From: Staphylococcus carnosus
GTDB lineage: Bacteria; Bacillota; Bacilli; Staphylococcales; Staphylococcaceae
Assembly (NCBI RefSeq): GCF_900458435.1
Contig: NZ_UHCT01000001.1
Coordinates: forward strand, 1,116,001-1,180,000
Direction: 5' to 3'
Length of the DNA: 64,000 nucleotides
The position numbers were made by a program, and so were the translations under genes. This document shows positions 38,732-48,932 of the stretch, piece after piece (the first letter of the stretch is position 1; each line of letters opens with the position of its first letter). The notes beneath the pieces were generated by a model that made no database searches, was not told the origin of the DNA, and worked only from the letters and a program-made list of their open reading frames with translations.

Positions 38732-39739
38732 ATGAGATTTAAAACGATAAATTTTTATATTTTTGAAGCGCCTTTTAAAAATCCTATTAAAACACCTAAG
38801 GTTGAAATGGATACGCGAAAGGTGTTAATCGCTGAATTGATTGATCAAGAAGGCTGCAGTTACTTTGGTGAATGCAATGCCTTTGAAACAGATTGGTACG
38901 ATAAAGAAACGATAACATCTGTGCATAACGCATTGAAATCCTGGTTTGATGAAGAAGTATTGGGTAAAGATATTGATGATTTTAATGCAGCCCAAACAAT
39001 TTTAGATAAAATATCAACGCAACCAGCTGCAAGAAGTACTGCAGCTATGGCTCTCTATCAAGCATTTTATAATTTGGAATCATTTTCTGTTGAATATGGT
39101 GCGACAGCAAGTGGATTATCTGATAAACAGTTCGAAGTACTACAAAAAACAGAACCCAAAAGGGTTAAGTTGAAATGGTCAGATAATGTAGTTGATGATT
39201 TAAAAAAGCTACAGCGATTGCAATCATCTCCACTTCTGGCATTAGATGCTAACGAATCACTGGATCAAGATGATATTTCAATATTGCAAGGAATCAAAAG
39301 CAGTTTTGATATTATATACATTGAAGAACCTTTTAGACACTTAAATAGTTTGAAACATGTAGAAAAAGAGACGATTCCGCCTGTAGCACTAGATGAAAAA
39401 GCTGTAGATATAGCATCAATTCTTCGATATATTGAAGCGTACAATGTCGATATCGTTATATTAAAGCCATTTCGCCTAGGTGGTATAGATCGTATGTTGG
39501 AAGCTATTAAAATATTACAGCAGAGAAGTATTAAAGTAGTTATAGGAGGTATGTATGAATATGGACTCAGTCGTTATTTCACAGCGTACCTTAGTCGATT
39601 AGGTGATTATCCTGGTGATATTACGCCATATGGTTACTATTTTGCAGAAGAGTTTACAGAAAAGAACGGTATATTAAACAAGGGACACATTGAATTTGTG
39701 CCCCCAGTAATCAACAAAAATCAGTTGAAACGTTATTAA
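38732..39739 (+). CDS. menC: o-Succinylbenzoate synthase
   Basis: Dehydrates SHCHC to o-succinylbenzoate, the step before MenE. The 335-residue enolase-superfamily protein has the catalytic lysine in RVKLKWS, metal ligands in [14 protein letters not shown] and VALDEKAV, and the second lysine in [11 protein letters not shown]. It is cotranscribed with menE (3-bp gap). The rest of the men genes are elsewhere. Its stop codon overlaps that of yidD, which is read in the opposite direction. Confidence 0.94.
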   Translation: MRFKTINFYIFEAPFKNPIKTPKVEMDTRKVLIAELIDQEGCSYFGECNAFETDWYDKETITSVHNALKSWFDEEVLGKDIDDFNAAQTILDKISTQPAARSTAAMALYQAFYNLESFSVEYGATASGLSDKQFEVLQKTEPKRVKLKWSDNVVDDLKKLQRLQSSPLLALDANESLDQDDISILQGIKSSFDIIYIEEPFRHLNSLKHVEKETIPPVALDEKAVDIASILRYIEAYNVDIVILKPFRLGGIDRMLEAIKILQQRSIKVVIGGMYEYGLSRYFTAYLSRLGDYPGDITPYGYYFAEEFTEKNGILNKGHIEFVPPVINKNQLKRY

Positions 39740-39990
39740 TGATGATGGTGTTCGCAATGTTGGTGGTTATTGTCCTTTTTCAAAGGAACAGGATCGAAAC
39801 CACCTTTATGAAGCGGATGACATTTTGAAATACGTTTTATACCTAACCATGCGCCTTTAATAGGACCATGTACTTCAATTGCTTCTTTTGTATAATTAGA
39901 ACAAGTAGGATAGAAACGACAAGATGGAGGAGTAAGCGGTGATATAAACCGTTGATACACCCAAATCAAGCCGAGAAAGAGTTTTTTCAA
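39736..39990 (-). CDS. yidD: Membrane protein insertion efficiency factor YidD
   Basis: Small factor that assists YidC/Oxa1-dependent membrane insertion. The 84-residue protein shows the family core [25 protein letters not shown] (read as [18 protein letters not shown]) and [19 protein letters not shown]-terminal tail unusually rich in histidine ([11 protein letters not shown]) follows. Start ATG 39990 follows GGAGGGA. It overlaps the end of menC by 4 bp tail-to-tail, with no room for a terminator. Confidence 0.94.
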   Translation of the reverse strand: MKKLFLGLIWVYQRFISPLTPPSCRFYPTCSNYTKEAIEVHGPIKGAWLGIKRISKCHPLHKGGFDPVPLKKDNNHQHCEHHHH

Positions 39991-40078
39991 TGTTATCCCT
40001 CCAACTCTTTAGAATAAAGTAAATCCAACTCATAACGATTTATATTTTAGCATATTAACCAAAGGAATGTGATAGAAC

Positions 40079-40552
40079 GTGATTACTAATGATCAATTTA
40101 ATAATAAGATTGAGATGCAATTTACAAATCCTGATGATCAAGCAAATGGAGAACACGTTCTTGCAATACCGCTATATCAAGGGAAGTATATATTAACAAA
40201 CCATAAAAAGCGTGGTATAGAATTTCCTGGCGGTAAAATAGAAAAGAATGAAACAAGTGAAAATGCGATAAAGCGTGAATTATTTGAAGAAACGGGTGCA
40301 ATTGTTCAAGATATGCAGTATATTGCGCAATATACTGTATATCATCCGAACGGCAAAAGATGGTTTACAAAAGATGTATTTGCTGTGAATGTGAAAAAAA
40401 TTGAAAGTAAACAAGATTATTTAGAAACAAATGGACCAGTAATAGTTCATACTTTGGATGCGATTGATGAGCATGAAAAGAGCTATTTGCTCACAGATGA
40501 AGTGATATTAAAATGTGCGGAAAGAGTGAATCAACTTGGACTTTATCAATAA
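40079..40552 (+). CDS. NUDIX hydrolase (YtkD-like)
   Basis: Hydrolyses nucleoside diphosphate-linked compounds; YtkD of Bacillus is an 8-oxo-dGTPase/RNA pyrophosphohydrolase-type enzyme. The 157-residue protein carries a complete Nudix box GGKIEKNETSENAIKRELFE followed by ETGA. It starts at GTG 40079; AAAGGAATG lies upstream. Its 3' end overlaps the next gene by 17 bp. YtkD orthology is suggested by length and by the start of the protein but is not certain. Confidence 0.88.
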   Translation: MITNDQFNNKIEMQFTNPDDQANGEHVLAIPLYQGKYILTNHKKRGIEFPGGKIEKNETSENAIKRELFEETGAIVQDMQYIAQYTVYHPNGKRWFTKDVFAVNVKKIESKQDYLETNGPVIVHTLDAIDEHEKSYLLTDEVILKCAERVNQLGLYQ

Positions 40553-41315
40553 AAAACGCATGCCGATTGATTTAAAGACACACATCGGCGAAGAAGTAAC
40601 TTATAGAGTCGATCAGCTGAATGTCAAAGGTCTTATGCTTACTCCAAAGCAAGATGTAAAACGGATTGTAATTTATTTGCGTGGCGGAAAAGGGAAAGTC
40701 GGACGTGTCCGCACTGGTCGACTATTGCAATTTTCAGATCCTAATACATTAGTATTCGGTCCTTACTACAGAGGCAATAACGGCAGTGAAGGAAGAGATG
40801 AGTTTTCAGGAAAAGACTTGCACGATGTGACAAAAGCAATGGATATATTAAAATCACTATATCCTGATGCATACGTTCATGTTGTTGGTTTTTCACGTGG
40901 TGGATTGCAAGGATTATTAGCATTTCAGCATTTGCCAGCAAATAGTTATATCATTTGGGGCGGTGTTACAGATTTACATTTAATGTATGAAGAACGTGTA
41001 GACTTACGTGGAATGTTGCGGCGAATGGTAGGGCATCCTAAAAAAGATGAAGAAGCTTATCAAAAACGAGAGGCTTTGCAATATATTAATTCAAATAGTC
41101 CTCCTATACTGATTGTCCATGGCGGTAAAGATCATCAAGTAGGGATACACCAAGGTTATCATTTAGAAGAGTATTTAGAGAAAATAGGTCATAATTACCA
41201 AACATTTTATCAAATGGAAGAAGGTCATGTTCCGAGACCTAAAGCACTAAGCGAAGTACTTAAAGTGATTCATCAATGGATGGAAAATGTTGAACAGGAA
41301 AATAATAAGGTATGA
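40536..41315 (+). CDS. Alpha/beta-hydrolase (prolyl oligopeptidase-like)
   Basis: A 259-residue serine hydrolase-fold protein with an intact nucleophile elbow GFSRGG, an acid in LIVHGGKDHQVGIHQ and a histidine in MEEGHVPRP. Substrate is unknown. The start is taken as TTG 40536 with AAAGAG upstream; ATG 40560 is an alternative without a good ribosome binding site. It overlaps the NUDIX gene, so the two are coexpressed. A strong terminator shared with pckA follows. Confidence 0.85.
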   Translation: MDFINKKRMPIDLKTHIGEEVTYRVDQLNVKGLMLTPKQDVKRIVIYLRGGKGKVGRVRTGRLLQFSDPNTLVFGPYYRGNNGSEGRDEFSGKDLHDVTKAMDILKSLYPDAYVHVVGFSRGGLQGLLAFQHLPANSYIIWGGVTDLHLMYEERVDLRGMLRRMVGHPKKDEEAYQKREALQYINSNSPPILIVHGGKDHQVGIHQGYHLEEYLEKIGHNYQTFYQMEEGHVPRPKALSEVLKVIHQWMENVEQENNKV

Positions 41316-41317
41316 GA

Positions 41318-41351
41318 AAACCCGGAATGGATATGAATCCTTTCCGGGTTT
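41318..41351. terminator. Bidirectional terminator between the hydrolase and pckA
   Basis: AAACCCGGAA pairs with TTCCGGGTTT, with an inner GGAT/ATCC stem, between convergent genes. Confidence 0.9.
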
Positions 41352-41364
41352 GAAAATGCATTTA

Positions 41365-42957
41365 TTAAGCTTTAAATCCACCTTGTTCAGCAATATCTTT
41401 ACTGTCATCGCCGAATTTTTTGAAGTTTTCTACGAAACGTGAAATTAAATCTTGTGCTTGTTCACGGTAAGCATCTTGATTACTCCAAGCATTAATAGGT
41501 TGTAAGATGGATTTTGGAACGTCTTTAATATCTTTAGGTACACTTAATCCGAATACTTCATCTTTTTCGAATTCAGCATTTTTTAATTCGCCTTTAATCG
41601 CTGCATCTACCATACGACGTGTATATTTTAAGCTGATACGACGACCAACGCCGTATTTACCACCAGTCCAACCAGTGTTAACTAAATATACTTCAACTTC
41701 ATGCTTATCGATTAATTGACCAAGCAATTCAGCATATCTCTTCGGATTTAATGGCAAGAATGGTGCACCGAAACATGTTGAGAATGAAGGTACTGGTTCT
41801 GTAATACCACGTTCTGTACCAGCTAATTTTGAAGTGAATCCACTTAAGAAATGATATAATGCTTGTTCTTTAGTTAATTTAGAGATTGGAGGCAATACTC
41901 CGAATGCATCTGCAGTTAAGAATAAAATTGTATTAGGATGCGCAGCTTTTGAAGGTTTTGCAATGTTATCGATATAATCGATCGGATATGCTGCACGTGT
42001 ATTTTCTGTGTATTTATTATCATCGAAGTCAACATTTCCATCTTCTTCAACAACTACGTTTTCTAAAATTGTACCGTAACGAATAGCATCATAAATTTGA
42101 GGTTCTTTTTCTTTTGAAAGATTGATTGCTTTAGCATAGCAGCCGCCTTCAATATTGAAGATACCATTTTTGTTCCAACCATGTTCATCGTCACCGATTA
42201 ATTTACGATCTGGTGCTGCAGATAAAGTTGTTTTACCTGTACCTGATAAACCGAAGAATAAAGCAACATCGCCTTTTTCGCCTACGTTAGCAGAGCAATG
42301 CATACTCATAATATCTTGTTGAGGTAATAAGTAGTTCATAACTGAGAAAATACCTTTTTTCATTTCACCTGCATATTCAGTTCCCCCAATAAGAATGATA
42401 CGGTGTTTGAAAGAGATAATTACAAATGTTTCAGAAGCTGTACCATCTTCTTCAGGGTTAGCTTTGAAGTGCGGTGCTGAAACAATTGTGAAGTTTGGTT
42501 TTATTTTTTCTGCTTCATCCTTTGAACTAGGGCGGATAAACATATTATGTGCAAACAAGTTATGCCAAGCCATTTCGTTTACAACTGTCAAACGAAGTTG
42601 TGTATCTTGGTCACTTCCTGCATAACCGTTAAAGACGTATAACTCGTCTTTTTGATCTAAGTAATCTAAAACTTTATCAGAAAGTCTCAAGAATTTTTCT
42701 TCTTCAATTGGTTGGTTGACTGAACCCCAGTCAATTGCATCTCTATAGGAAGGTTCGTTTACAATAAACTTATCTTTAGGAGAGCGTCCAGTGTATTGAC
42801 CAGTCAATTGGTTTATTGCTCCTAATTCTGTCAGTTCGCCTTCATTATTGTCTAAAATCTTGTTGTAAAGTTGCGTTTTAGTGAGTTGAAATAGTGATGA
42901 TGGTTTCTCAATCAAATGATTCAACTTTTGTAAATTTGTTTGTGCATCTACTGCCAT
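41365..42957 (-). CDS. pckA: Phosphoenolpyruvate carboxykinase (ATP)
   Basis: Converts oxaloacetate and ATP to PEP, the entry to gluconeogenesis. The 530-residue protein shows the P-loop [14 protein letters not shown], the metal-binding [26 protein letters not shown] near the N-terminus and [17 protein letters not shown] precedes the start. Upstream on its strand lies TATACT as -10, then a cre-like sequence at 42997-43010, consistent with CcpA repression of gluconeogenesis. It is divergent from metK. Confidence 0.96.
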
Positions 42958-42996
42958 TTTAAAAAACCCCTCCAGCGCGTAAGTAATATAATAAAT

Positions 42997-43010
42997 TGTA
43001 AGCCTTTACA
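42997..43010 (-). promoter_or_regulatory. cre-like site upstream of pckA
   Basis: TGTAAGCCTTTACA on the plus strand is a near-palindrome differing from the CcpA consensus TGWNANCGNTNWCA at one core position (C for G). It lies just downstream of a pckA -10 candidate (TATACT on the minus strand), 40 bp before the start codon. Confidence 0.4.
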
Positions 43011-43075
43011 TTTTCATAGTATAACATAATATGGTCATTATTCCACAACGGATTTGTGAAATTCAATTCGTCTAA

Positions 43076-43104
43076 TTGACAATTTAAATCTGTTTGGGTA
43101 GTAT
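43076..43104 (+). promoter_or_regulatory. metK promoter
   Basis: TTGACA (43076-43081), 17-bp spacer, TAGTAT (43099-43104), about 15 bp before the SAM riboswitch. Confidence 0.75.
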
Positions 43105-43119
43105 TATTTGTAACGGATT

Positions 43120-43235
43120 CTCTTATCCTGAGTGGCGGAGGGACATGGACCCAACGAAGCCCAGCAACCTCTCCTAAGCGGAGAAAGGTGCCAAACCGTT
43201 TGCAAATGTCATAGAAGACGTTTGAACGATAAGAG
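43120..43235 (+). ncRNA. SAM-I riboswitch (S-box)
   Basis: The P1 helix is CTCTTATC (43120-43127) with GATAAGAG (43228-43235). Conserved core elements are in order: GAGTGGCGGAGGGA, GAAGCCCAGCAACC, AAAGGTGCCAA. It binds SAM and, when occupied, lets the downstream terminator form, so metK is shut off by its own product. A minus-strand frame covering the same bases is not a gene. Confidence 0.96.
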
Positions 43236-43247
43236 CGAAAGGACGTC

Positions 43248-43290
43248 AAAGGGCTTTCTCTCTATGTTTATAGTGGAAAGCCCTTTTTAA
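43248..43290 (+). terminator. Riboswitch-controlled terminator before metK
   Basis: AAAGGGCTTTC (43248-43258) pairs with GAAAGCCCTTT (43276-43286), followed by a T-run; this is the expression platform of the S-box. Confidence 0.93.
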
Positions 43291-43343
43291 TTTGAGCTCG
43301 TAGATAGAGAATTTTCGTAATTAAAAATCAGAAGGAGTCAGTT

Positions 43344-44540
43344 ATGTCGAATAATAGAAGATTATTTACGTCAGAATCTGTTACAGAAGGGCATCCTGAT
43401 AAAATAGCAGACCAAATTTCAGATGCTATTTTGGATGAATTATTGAAAAAGGATCCGGATGCCAGAGTTGCATGCGAAACAGTAGTCACTACGGGAATGG
43501 CTATGATTGTCGGGGAGATTTCTACAGCAACTTATGTTGATTTTCCAAAAGTAGTAAGAGATACAGTTGAGGAAATCGGCTATACGAGAGCTAAATATGG
43601 TTATGACAGCCAAACAATGGCAGTTATGTCAGCAATTGATGAACAATCACCTGATATCGCACAAGCGGTTGATCGTGCATTAGAATATAGAAATGAAATC
43701 AGTGAGGAAGAAATCGAAGCTACTGGTGCAGGAGACCAAGGTTTAATGTTCGGTTTTGCGACGAATGAAACTGATACGTATATGCCGACGCCGATTTACT
43801 TTTCACACCAATTAGCGAAACGTCTTTCAGATGTACGCAAAGATGGTACTTTAAAATACTTGCGCCCAGACGGTAAAGTACAAGTCACAGTAGAATATGA
43901 TGAAAATGATAAACCAGTTCGAATTGATACAATTGTAATTTCAACACAACATGCTGAAGATGTAACACTTGATCAAATTCAAGAAGACATCCGTAAACAT
44001 GTGATTGATCCGATTGTACCTGCATCATTATTAGATGATGAAACTAAATTCTTTATCAATCCTACAGGCCGTTTTGTAATTGGCGGACCACAAGGTGATG
44101 CTGGTTTAACAGGCCGTAAAATCATTGTAGATACTTATGGTGGTTTTGCACGCCATGGCGGAGGATGCTTCAGTGGTAAAGATCCAACAAAAGTTGACCG
44201 TTCAGCAGCTTATGCAGCACGTTATGTAGCTAAAAATATCGTTGCAGCAGGTTTAGCTGATAAATGTGAAGTGCAACTTGCTTATGCTATCGGTGTAGCA
44301 GAGCCTGTTTCAATTTCAATTGATACTTTCGGCACAGGCAAAGTTCCTGAAAGTAAATTAGTTGAAGCTGTGCGTGATAATTTTGATTTACGTCCAGCTG
44401 GTATTATTAAAATGTTAGATTTAAAACGTCCTATTTATAAACAAACAGCTGCATATGGTCACTTCGGCCGTACAGATGTTGCATTACCTTGGGAACGCGT
44501 GGACAAAGTAGATGTATTGAAAGAAGCGGTCCAAGCATAA
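43344..44540 (+). CDS. metK: S-adenosylmethionine synthase
   Basis: Makes SAM from methionine and ATP. The 398-residue protein has [21 protein letters not shown] divided as [13 protein letters not shown], the hexapeptide GAGDQG in [15 protein letters not shown], and the P-loop-like [24 protein letters not shown] precedes ATG 43344. It is under the SAM riboswitch just upstream and is probably monocistronic. Confidence 0.97.
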
Positions 44541-44631
44541 TTTCTGCAATTTTCAAATGAAATTCAGGATTATTATCGATAGAATCGAAACTTTCCTTTA
44601 TAATGATATTTAAGACAAGTAAAGGAGCGGA

Positions 44632-45537
44632 ATGTGTATGGGACCATTGGAAATTGGTTTAGTTGCAGCGATAGTTATAGCTGTTATTTTCTTAATATTA
44701 TTCTTAACTGCATTAAGCAGCAAAAAGAAAGCACAACAACAAGCAGAAGAACAATATGAAGCGAAAGAAAAAAGCTTGAAAGATAATTACGAAGATGAGC
44801 TTGAAAAAGAGCGTGTCGAACATAAGAAAACGGTAACGAAGCAACGAGCTGATTTTGATGCTACTGTAGATTCGAAAGACCGTGAAATCGACGCACTGAA
44901 ACTTTTTTCAAAAAATCACAGTGAATACATCACTGATATGCGTTTGATAGGTATCAGAGAACGATTAGTAAAAGAAAAACGCATTCGTCCAGAAGATATG
45001 CATATTATGGCTAATATCTTCTTGCCTAAAAATGATATGAACGATATTGAACGAATCAGTCATTTAGTCTTAACACGCACAGGTTTATACATTATTGATT
45101 CTCAACTGTTAAAAGGACATGTATACAATGGCATCAGTAATAAACAATTTGCTGAATTACCGACAATTGAACATGTCTTTGATGTACTGGATTTAGATCC
45201 ACGTACACCGCAAACATTAGTTTTAGATGAAAATGATGATAAACAATCTGCATCGTTTGTGAACTATTCAAATCAACTTCATTATGTTGAACAGTTAGCA
45301 GATGCATTACGTCGTAAATTAGATTTGAAATATACACCAATGGCTTTGCTATATTTCAATCCTAAAAATGAAGGCGCTGTGACTATTTCTAACTACGTTC
45401 AAAACACAAATACTAAAGTATTGGTAGGGCCAGAACAATTAGATGAATACTTTAATAAGTTTGTATTCCATGGACGTATTCAATATAATGTTGAAGATTT
45501 AGCTCGTGTTATGGAAGAAATAGAATCATTCAATTAA
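44632..45537 (+). CDS. Membrane-anchored protein with coiled coil and NERD-like domain
   Basis: A 301-residue protein. One N-terminal membrane helix (about 5-28, LVAAIVIAVIFLILFLTALS) is followed by a coiled coil (32-95, rich in K, E and Q). A C-terminal alpha/beta domain (about 105-300) has HLVLTRTGLYIIDSQLLKG and PMALLYFNPKNEGAV, resembling nuclease-related NERD domains. No certain catalytic residues are identifiable. AAAGGAG lies before two possible starts, ATG 44632 and ATG 44638. The layout recalls RmuC-like or NERD membrane proteins, but function is unknown. Confidence 0.75.
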   Translation: MCMGPLEIGLVAAIVIAVIFLILFLTALSSKKKAQQQAEEQYEAKEKSLKDNYEDELEKERVEHKKTVTKQRADFDATVDSKDREIDALKLFSKNHSEYITDMRLIGIRERLVKEKRIRPEDMHIMANIFLPKNDMNDIERISHLVLTRTGLYIIDSQLLKGHVYNGISNKQFAELPTIEHVFDVLDLDPRTPQTLVLDENDDKQSASFVNYSNQLHYVEQLADALRRKLDLKYTPMALLYFNPKNEGAVTISNYVQNTNTKVLVGPEQLDEYFNKFVFHGRIQYNVEDLARVMEEIESFN

Positions 45538-45542
45538 TGAGT

Positions 45543-45584
45543 AAAAGCACTATTTACGTATATTACGTGGATAGTGCTTTTTGT
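45543..45584 (+). terminator. Terminator after the NERD-like gene
   Basis: AAAAGCACTAT pairs with ATAGTGCTTTTT, with an inner ACGT/ACGT pairing. The insertion sequence lies 11 bp beyond it. Confidence 0.9.
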
Positions 45585-45587
45585 TTT

Positions 45588-45595
45588 AAAGTTTG
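45588..45595. repeat. Target site duplication, left copy
   Basis: AAAGTTTG directly abuts the left inverted repeat and is repeated exactly at 47076-47083. Eight bases is the usual duplication length for ISL3-family elements. Confidence 0.93.
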
Positions 45596-47075
45596 GGCTC
45601 TCTGTCAAATAGGACTGGTGGCTCAAATTAAAGAGGTTAGGCAGCTTTTAGCTGCTTAATCTCTTTTTTAGGATTTGAGGAAAAAAGTCTCGTACATAAA
45701 ATAATACGATTGCGCAAATTAGTGAAGTTTCTATAACCGAAAGAAACCTTTTTTATCAGTTTGATTTTATTATTAATACCTTCGAGCGGACCGTTGGTCA
45801 GATTCGAATATTCCAAAGTATTCAATATCATGTCGTGATGATTTTTAAGTGTTCTGACGGCAATTTTAAGTTTGGGGGCGATGGTCCCCATGTTGATTGC
45901 CTGTATGGTTGATGTATATAATTGTTCATCATTTTCTTTTAATGCATAACGCAGCTGGTGGACGTAGTAATGAGTATTTAACAGTTTATCATCAAAATCC
46001 AATAAGAAATCTACGATTCCTTTGGTTGTTTTCCATTGTTTGAACAAAGGAACTTTATTATATTCGAACATCTCCAATTGTTCATAAGGTTTCAAAAGCA
46101 GTTTCCAATAACGTTTATATTTATTGTAAAGCGGTCTGTCGTTATTTCGGAAAGTATTCATAACACTGACACGAGTCATATTCAAAGCGCGATTCAATGA
46201 TTGTACAATATGAAATCGGTCTATAATAATTCTGGCATTAGGGAATACTTCATTAATCAAAGACATATAGGGTTCGTACATATCGATAGATACAGTCTTT
46301 ACACGTTGTCTTTCAGCAAGTGAATAACGATAAAAGTGCGTTTTCAGAGCTGCCAATCTGCGATCGGGAACAATATCTACGATACGGTGAGTCACGGCAT
46401 CAGCATAAATAAAACTCATATTATGGCTGACATGCTTGACGTTCTTGAATTCATCCATCATTAAATGTTCAGGCAAAGCACTGAACGGCTTTTGAGCAAT
46501 CTGAGAAGCAGATTTATCTATCATCCGAGCAACTGTAGAAGCCCCGACAGCACAAGATTCAGCAATTGACTTTTGAGAACGGATTTCGGTAGCTTTCTGC
46601 AAAACAGCTAAACGTATATGATCTGAAATATGGCAATATCTTTCAACTATTTTTGTTTCAGCAGTGAAGTGCGTACAGCAGTGCTTACAGTAAAAACGCT
46701 GCTTTTTCAGATTCAAATAGGCTTGTCTTTCAGATACCTTAGGTATCGTAATACGGGAATTCTTCATTCCATTTTTTATAATGGAATAGTCGGTGTTTTT
46801 AAATCCGCAGTTTTCGCAGTGCTCAGGAACCTACGTCAATTTCCCAAAGTAGAATAGACATATTTTTCCTTTATACTCTTTTTCTTCAATCTTAGTGTCG
46901 AATTCTATATTTTTATCTTTAATTTCCAGTGTAGTTGATATAAAATGATTCATAGGCGCAACTTATCTCCTTTAATTTTGGTGTGGTTACTTTAAATTAT
47001 AGAGATAATTGCGCTATTTTTATATCAAAAAATCGGACGAGTGATTTTCTCACCAGTCCGATTTAGTATAGAACC
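45596..47075 (-). mobile_element. ISL3-family insertion sequence (IS1181-like), 1480 bp
   Basis: Complete element bounded by imperfect 25-bp terminal inverted repeats: left 45596-45620 begins GGCTCTCTGTCAAATAG; right 47051-47075 ends with the complement of a related sequence; 19 of 25 positions match. It is flanked by a perfect 8-bp duplication. It carries one transposase gene on the minus strand, split by an amber codon. It sits between a terminator and the aldo/keto reductase gene, so no coding frame is disrupted. ISL3 assignment rests on end sequence, duplication length and the transposase. Confidence 0.93.
45637..46953 (-). pseudogene. ISL3-family transposase interrupted by an amber codon
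   Basis: The full frame from ATG 46953 would encode 438 residues, the length of IS1181-type transposases, but codon 41 is TAG (46831-46833), within FGKLT-stop-VPEHCENCG where a tyrosine is usual. After the stop the frame runs intact: zinc-finger CENCG...CKHCCTHF, helix-turn-helix (IAESCAVGASTVARMID), and the DDE domain with DAVTHRIVDIVPDRR, IIIDRFHIVQ and NGPLEGINNKIKLIKK. The first downstream ATG (46767) would yield 376 residues without half the zinc finger. The element is therefore probably not self-mobile, unless suppression or another copy supplies the enzyme. Confidence 0.9.
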
Positions 47076-47083
47076 AAAGTTTG
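47076..47083. repeat. Target site duplication, right copy
   Basis: AAAGTTTG, identical to 45588-45595, directly after the right inverted repeat. Confidence 0.93.
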
Positions 47084-47150
47084 AATAGATGCAACAGAGG
47101 ACAAACATAAGGTATAGTTGAATTATTAATAATAGGGAGTGTTGAATATT

Positions 47151-47993
47151 ATGGAATATGTTGAATTTTATAACGGAAATAAAATGCCGATTGTCGGCTT
47201 AGGTACATTCCGTGTTGAAAATGATGAACAAGCTAAAGAAACGGTACAATATGCAATTGAAAATGGATATAGAAGTATTGATACTGCGATGATATATGAA
47301 AATGAAGAAAAGGTTGGAGAAGGAATTAAGGCAGGATTGGAATCTACTGGTTTAAAACGTTCTGACTTATTTATCACATCTAAATTATGGTTAGATGATT
47401 ACGGTAGAAAAAATGTTGCAGATGCATACCAAACGTCTTTAGATAAATTAGGATTAGATTACTTAGATTTATACTTAGTTCATTGGCCAGGTATGGATGA
47501 AGAGGTAATGATTGATACATGGAAAGGTATGGAAGATTTACTCAAAGATAATAAAGTGAAAAATATTGGTGTGAGCAACTTCAAACCGCATCATTTCGAA
47601 ACATTGCTTTCTCATGCGTCTGTTAAACCAGTGATTGATCAAGTAGAATTTCACCCTTATTTAACACAAGAGGATTTAAGAAAATACTTACAAGCACAAC
47701 ATATTCAAATGGAATCTTGGTCACCTTTAATGAATGCTCAAATTTTAGAGAATGATACTGTGAAAAAAATCGCTGATGAAGTAGGAAAATCACCCGCACA
47801 AGTCATCATTCGTTGGAATATTCAACATGATGTTGTAGTGATACCTAAATCAGTGACACCTTCACGTATTAAAGAAAATTTAGATGTGTTTGATTTTGAA
47901 TTATCAGATTCACAAATGGAACAATTAGATAATTTAAACGAAGATAAACGTGTTGGACCAGATCCTGATAACTATTCTGGACATAATAAATAG
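47151..47993 (+). CDS. Aldo/keto reductase
   Basis: NADPH-dependent carbonyl reductase, (beta/alpha)8 fold. The 280-residue protein has the catalytic tetrad: Asp and Tyr in RSIDTAMIYENEEKVG, Lys in LFITSKLW and His in YLVHWPG. IGVSNFKPHH and the cofactor motif VVVIPKSVTPSRIKEN are also present. GGGAG at about 47135 places the start at ATG 47151; an upstream in-frame codon at 47139 is weaker. Physiological substrate unknown. It is 10 bp from the ADP-ribosylglycohydrolase gene, and the IS ends 75 bp upstream. Confidence 0.93.
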   Translation: MEYVEFYNGNKMPIVGLGTFRVENDEQAKETVQYAIENGYRSIDTAMIYENEEKVGEGIKAGLESTGLKRSDLFITSKLWLDDYGRKNVADAYQTSLDKLGLDYLDLYLVHWPGMDEEVMIDTWKGMEDLLKDNKVKNIGVSNFKPHHFETLLSHASVKPVIDQVEFHPYLTQEDLRKYLQAQHIQMESWSPLMNAQILENDTVKKIADEVGKSPAQVIIRWNIQHDVVVIPKSVTPSRIKENLDVFDFELSDSQMEQLDNLNEDKRVGPDPDNYSGHNK

Positions 47994-48003
47994 GGTGTTT
48001 TAA

Positions 48004-48927
48004 ATGGCTGATTATAAAGGAATGCTATATGGTGCAATGGTAGGAGATGCATTAGGAGTGCCTGTCGAGTTCGAAGATAGAGGCAGTTTTAACATTGACA
48101 GCATGATTGGTTATGGTACATGCAATCAACCGCCTGGAACTTGGTCAGACGATAGTTCATTGACATTATGTTTAGCCGAAAATATTAATGAGCAGAATAA
48201 TATAGACGGTTTAATGCGAAAATTTGTCTGTTACCTTAATGAAGGGTACATGACTCCTTTTGGCATTGCATTCGGTGTTGGCAATTCTACAAAACAAGCG
48301 ATAAAACGATATGAAGATGGAATTCCAGCAGAACAGTGCGGAGGTACATCAGAATATAATAACGGGAATGGTGCTTTAATGAGAATAGCACCTTTAATAA
48401 AATGCTTTCCGCCAGAAATGTCTTTAGATCACGTTATAGAAAAAGTAATAGCATATACACGCATTACACATGGTCATCCTCGTGCTATTATGGCATCAAT
48501 CATTTATATTGAGATATTGCGACAAATTGCCATAGGATATTCCTTTAAAGTCAGTGTTGAAAATACAGAAAAAGAATTAAACAAATATTTGAAAAGTAAC
48601 CCTGTGCTTTTTAATGAATTCGAAAGTTATTATGAGAGAATATTTCAGCCGGAATTCTATCAATTGCCTCAAAGTTATATAAATTCTTCCGGCTACGTTG
48701 TTGATACTTTAGAAGCTGCTTTATGGTGTATTGGAAACACAGATAATTTTAAAGATGCTGTACTTAAAGCAGTTAACTTAGGAGAAGATACCGATACCGT
48801 AGGATCTGTTGCTGGAGCGATTGCAGGTTTATTATATGGATTCGATACGATTCCTGAAAAATGGGTTGAAACGCTTGTTAGTAAAGCGGATTTTGAACCG
48901 ATTATCCTGACTTTTATAAAAGATTAA
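48004..48927 (+). CDS. ADP-ribosylglycohydrolase (ARH/DraG family)
   Basis: A 307-residue all-helical hydrolase of the family that removes ADP-ribose from arginine, serine or other targets. Two-metal binding motifs are present: GDALGVPVEF, TWSDDSSLTL (canonical WTDDTxM) and GEDTDTVGSVAGAIAG. HGHP lies in RITHGHPRAIM. It begins 10 bp after the aldo/keto reductase, so they are probably cotranscribed. No ADP-ribosyltransferase is seen in the window, so target and partner are unknown. Confidence 0.92.
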   Translation: MADYKGMLYGAMVGDALGVPVEFEDRGSFNIDSMIGYGTCNQPPGTWSDDSSLTLCLAENINEQNNIDGLMRKFVCYLNEGYMTPFGIAFGVGNSTKQAIKRYEDGIPAEQCGGTSEYNNGNGALMRIAPLIKCFPPEMSLDHVIEKVIAYTRITHGHPRAIMASIIYIEILRQIAIGYSFKVSVENTEKELNKYLKSNPVLFNEFESYYERIFQPEFYQLPQSYINSSGYVVDTLEAALWCIGNTDNFKDAVLKAVNLGEDTDTVGSVAGAIAGLLYGFDTIPEKWVETLVSKADFEPIILTFIKD

Positions 48928-48932
48928 AAAAG

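Noticed and set aside
39963..39990. Attempt to read the yidD region as part of the menaquinone operon
   Set aside because: yidD is on the opposite strand and has its own start and ribosome binding site.
42959..43249. Open frame on the minus strand covering the metK leader
   Set aside because: It lies across the SAM riboswitch and its promoter; the structured RNA on the plus strand explains the sequence and there is no ribosome binding site.
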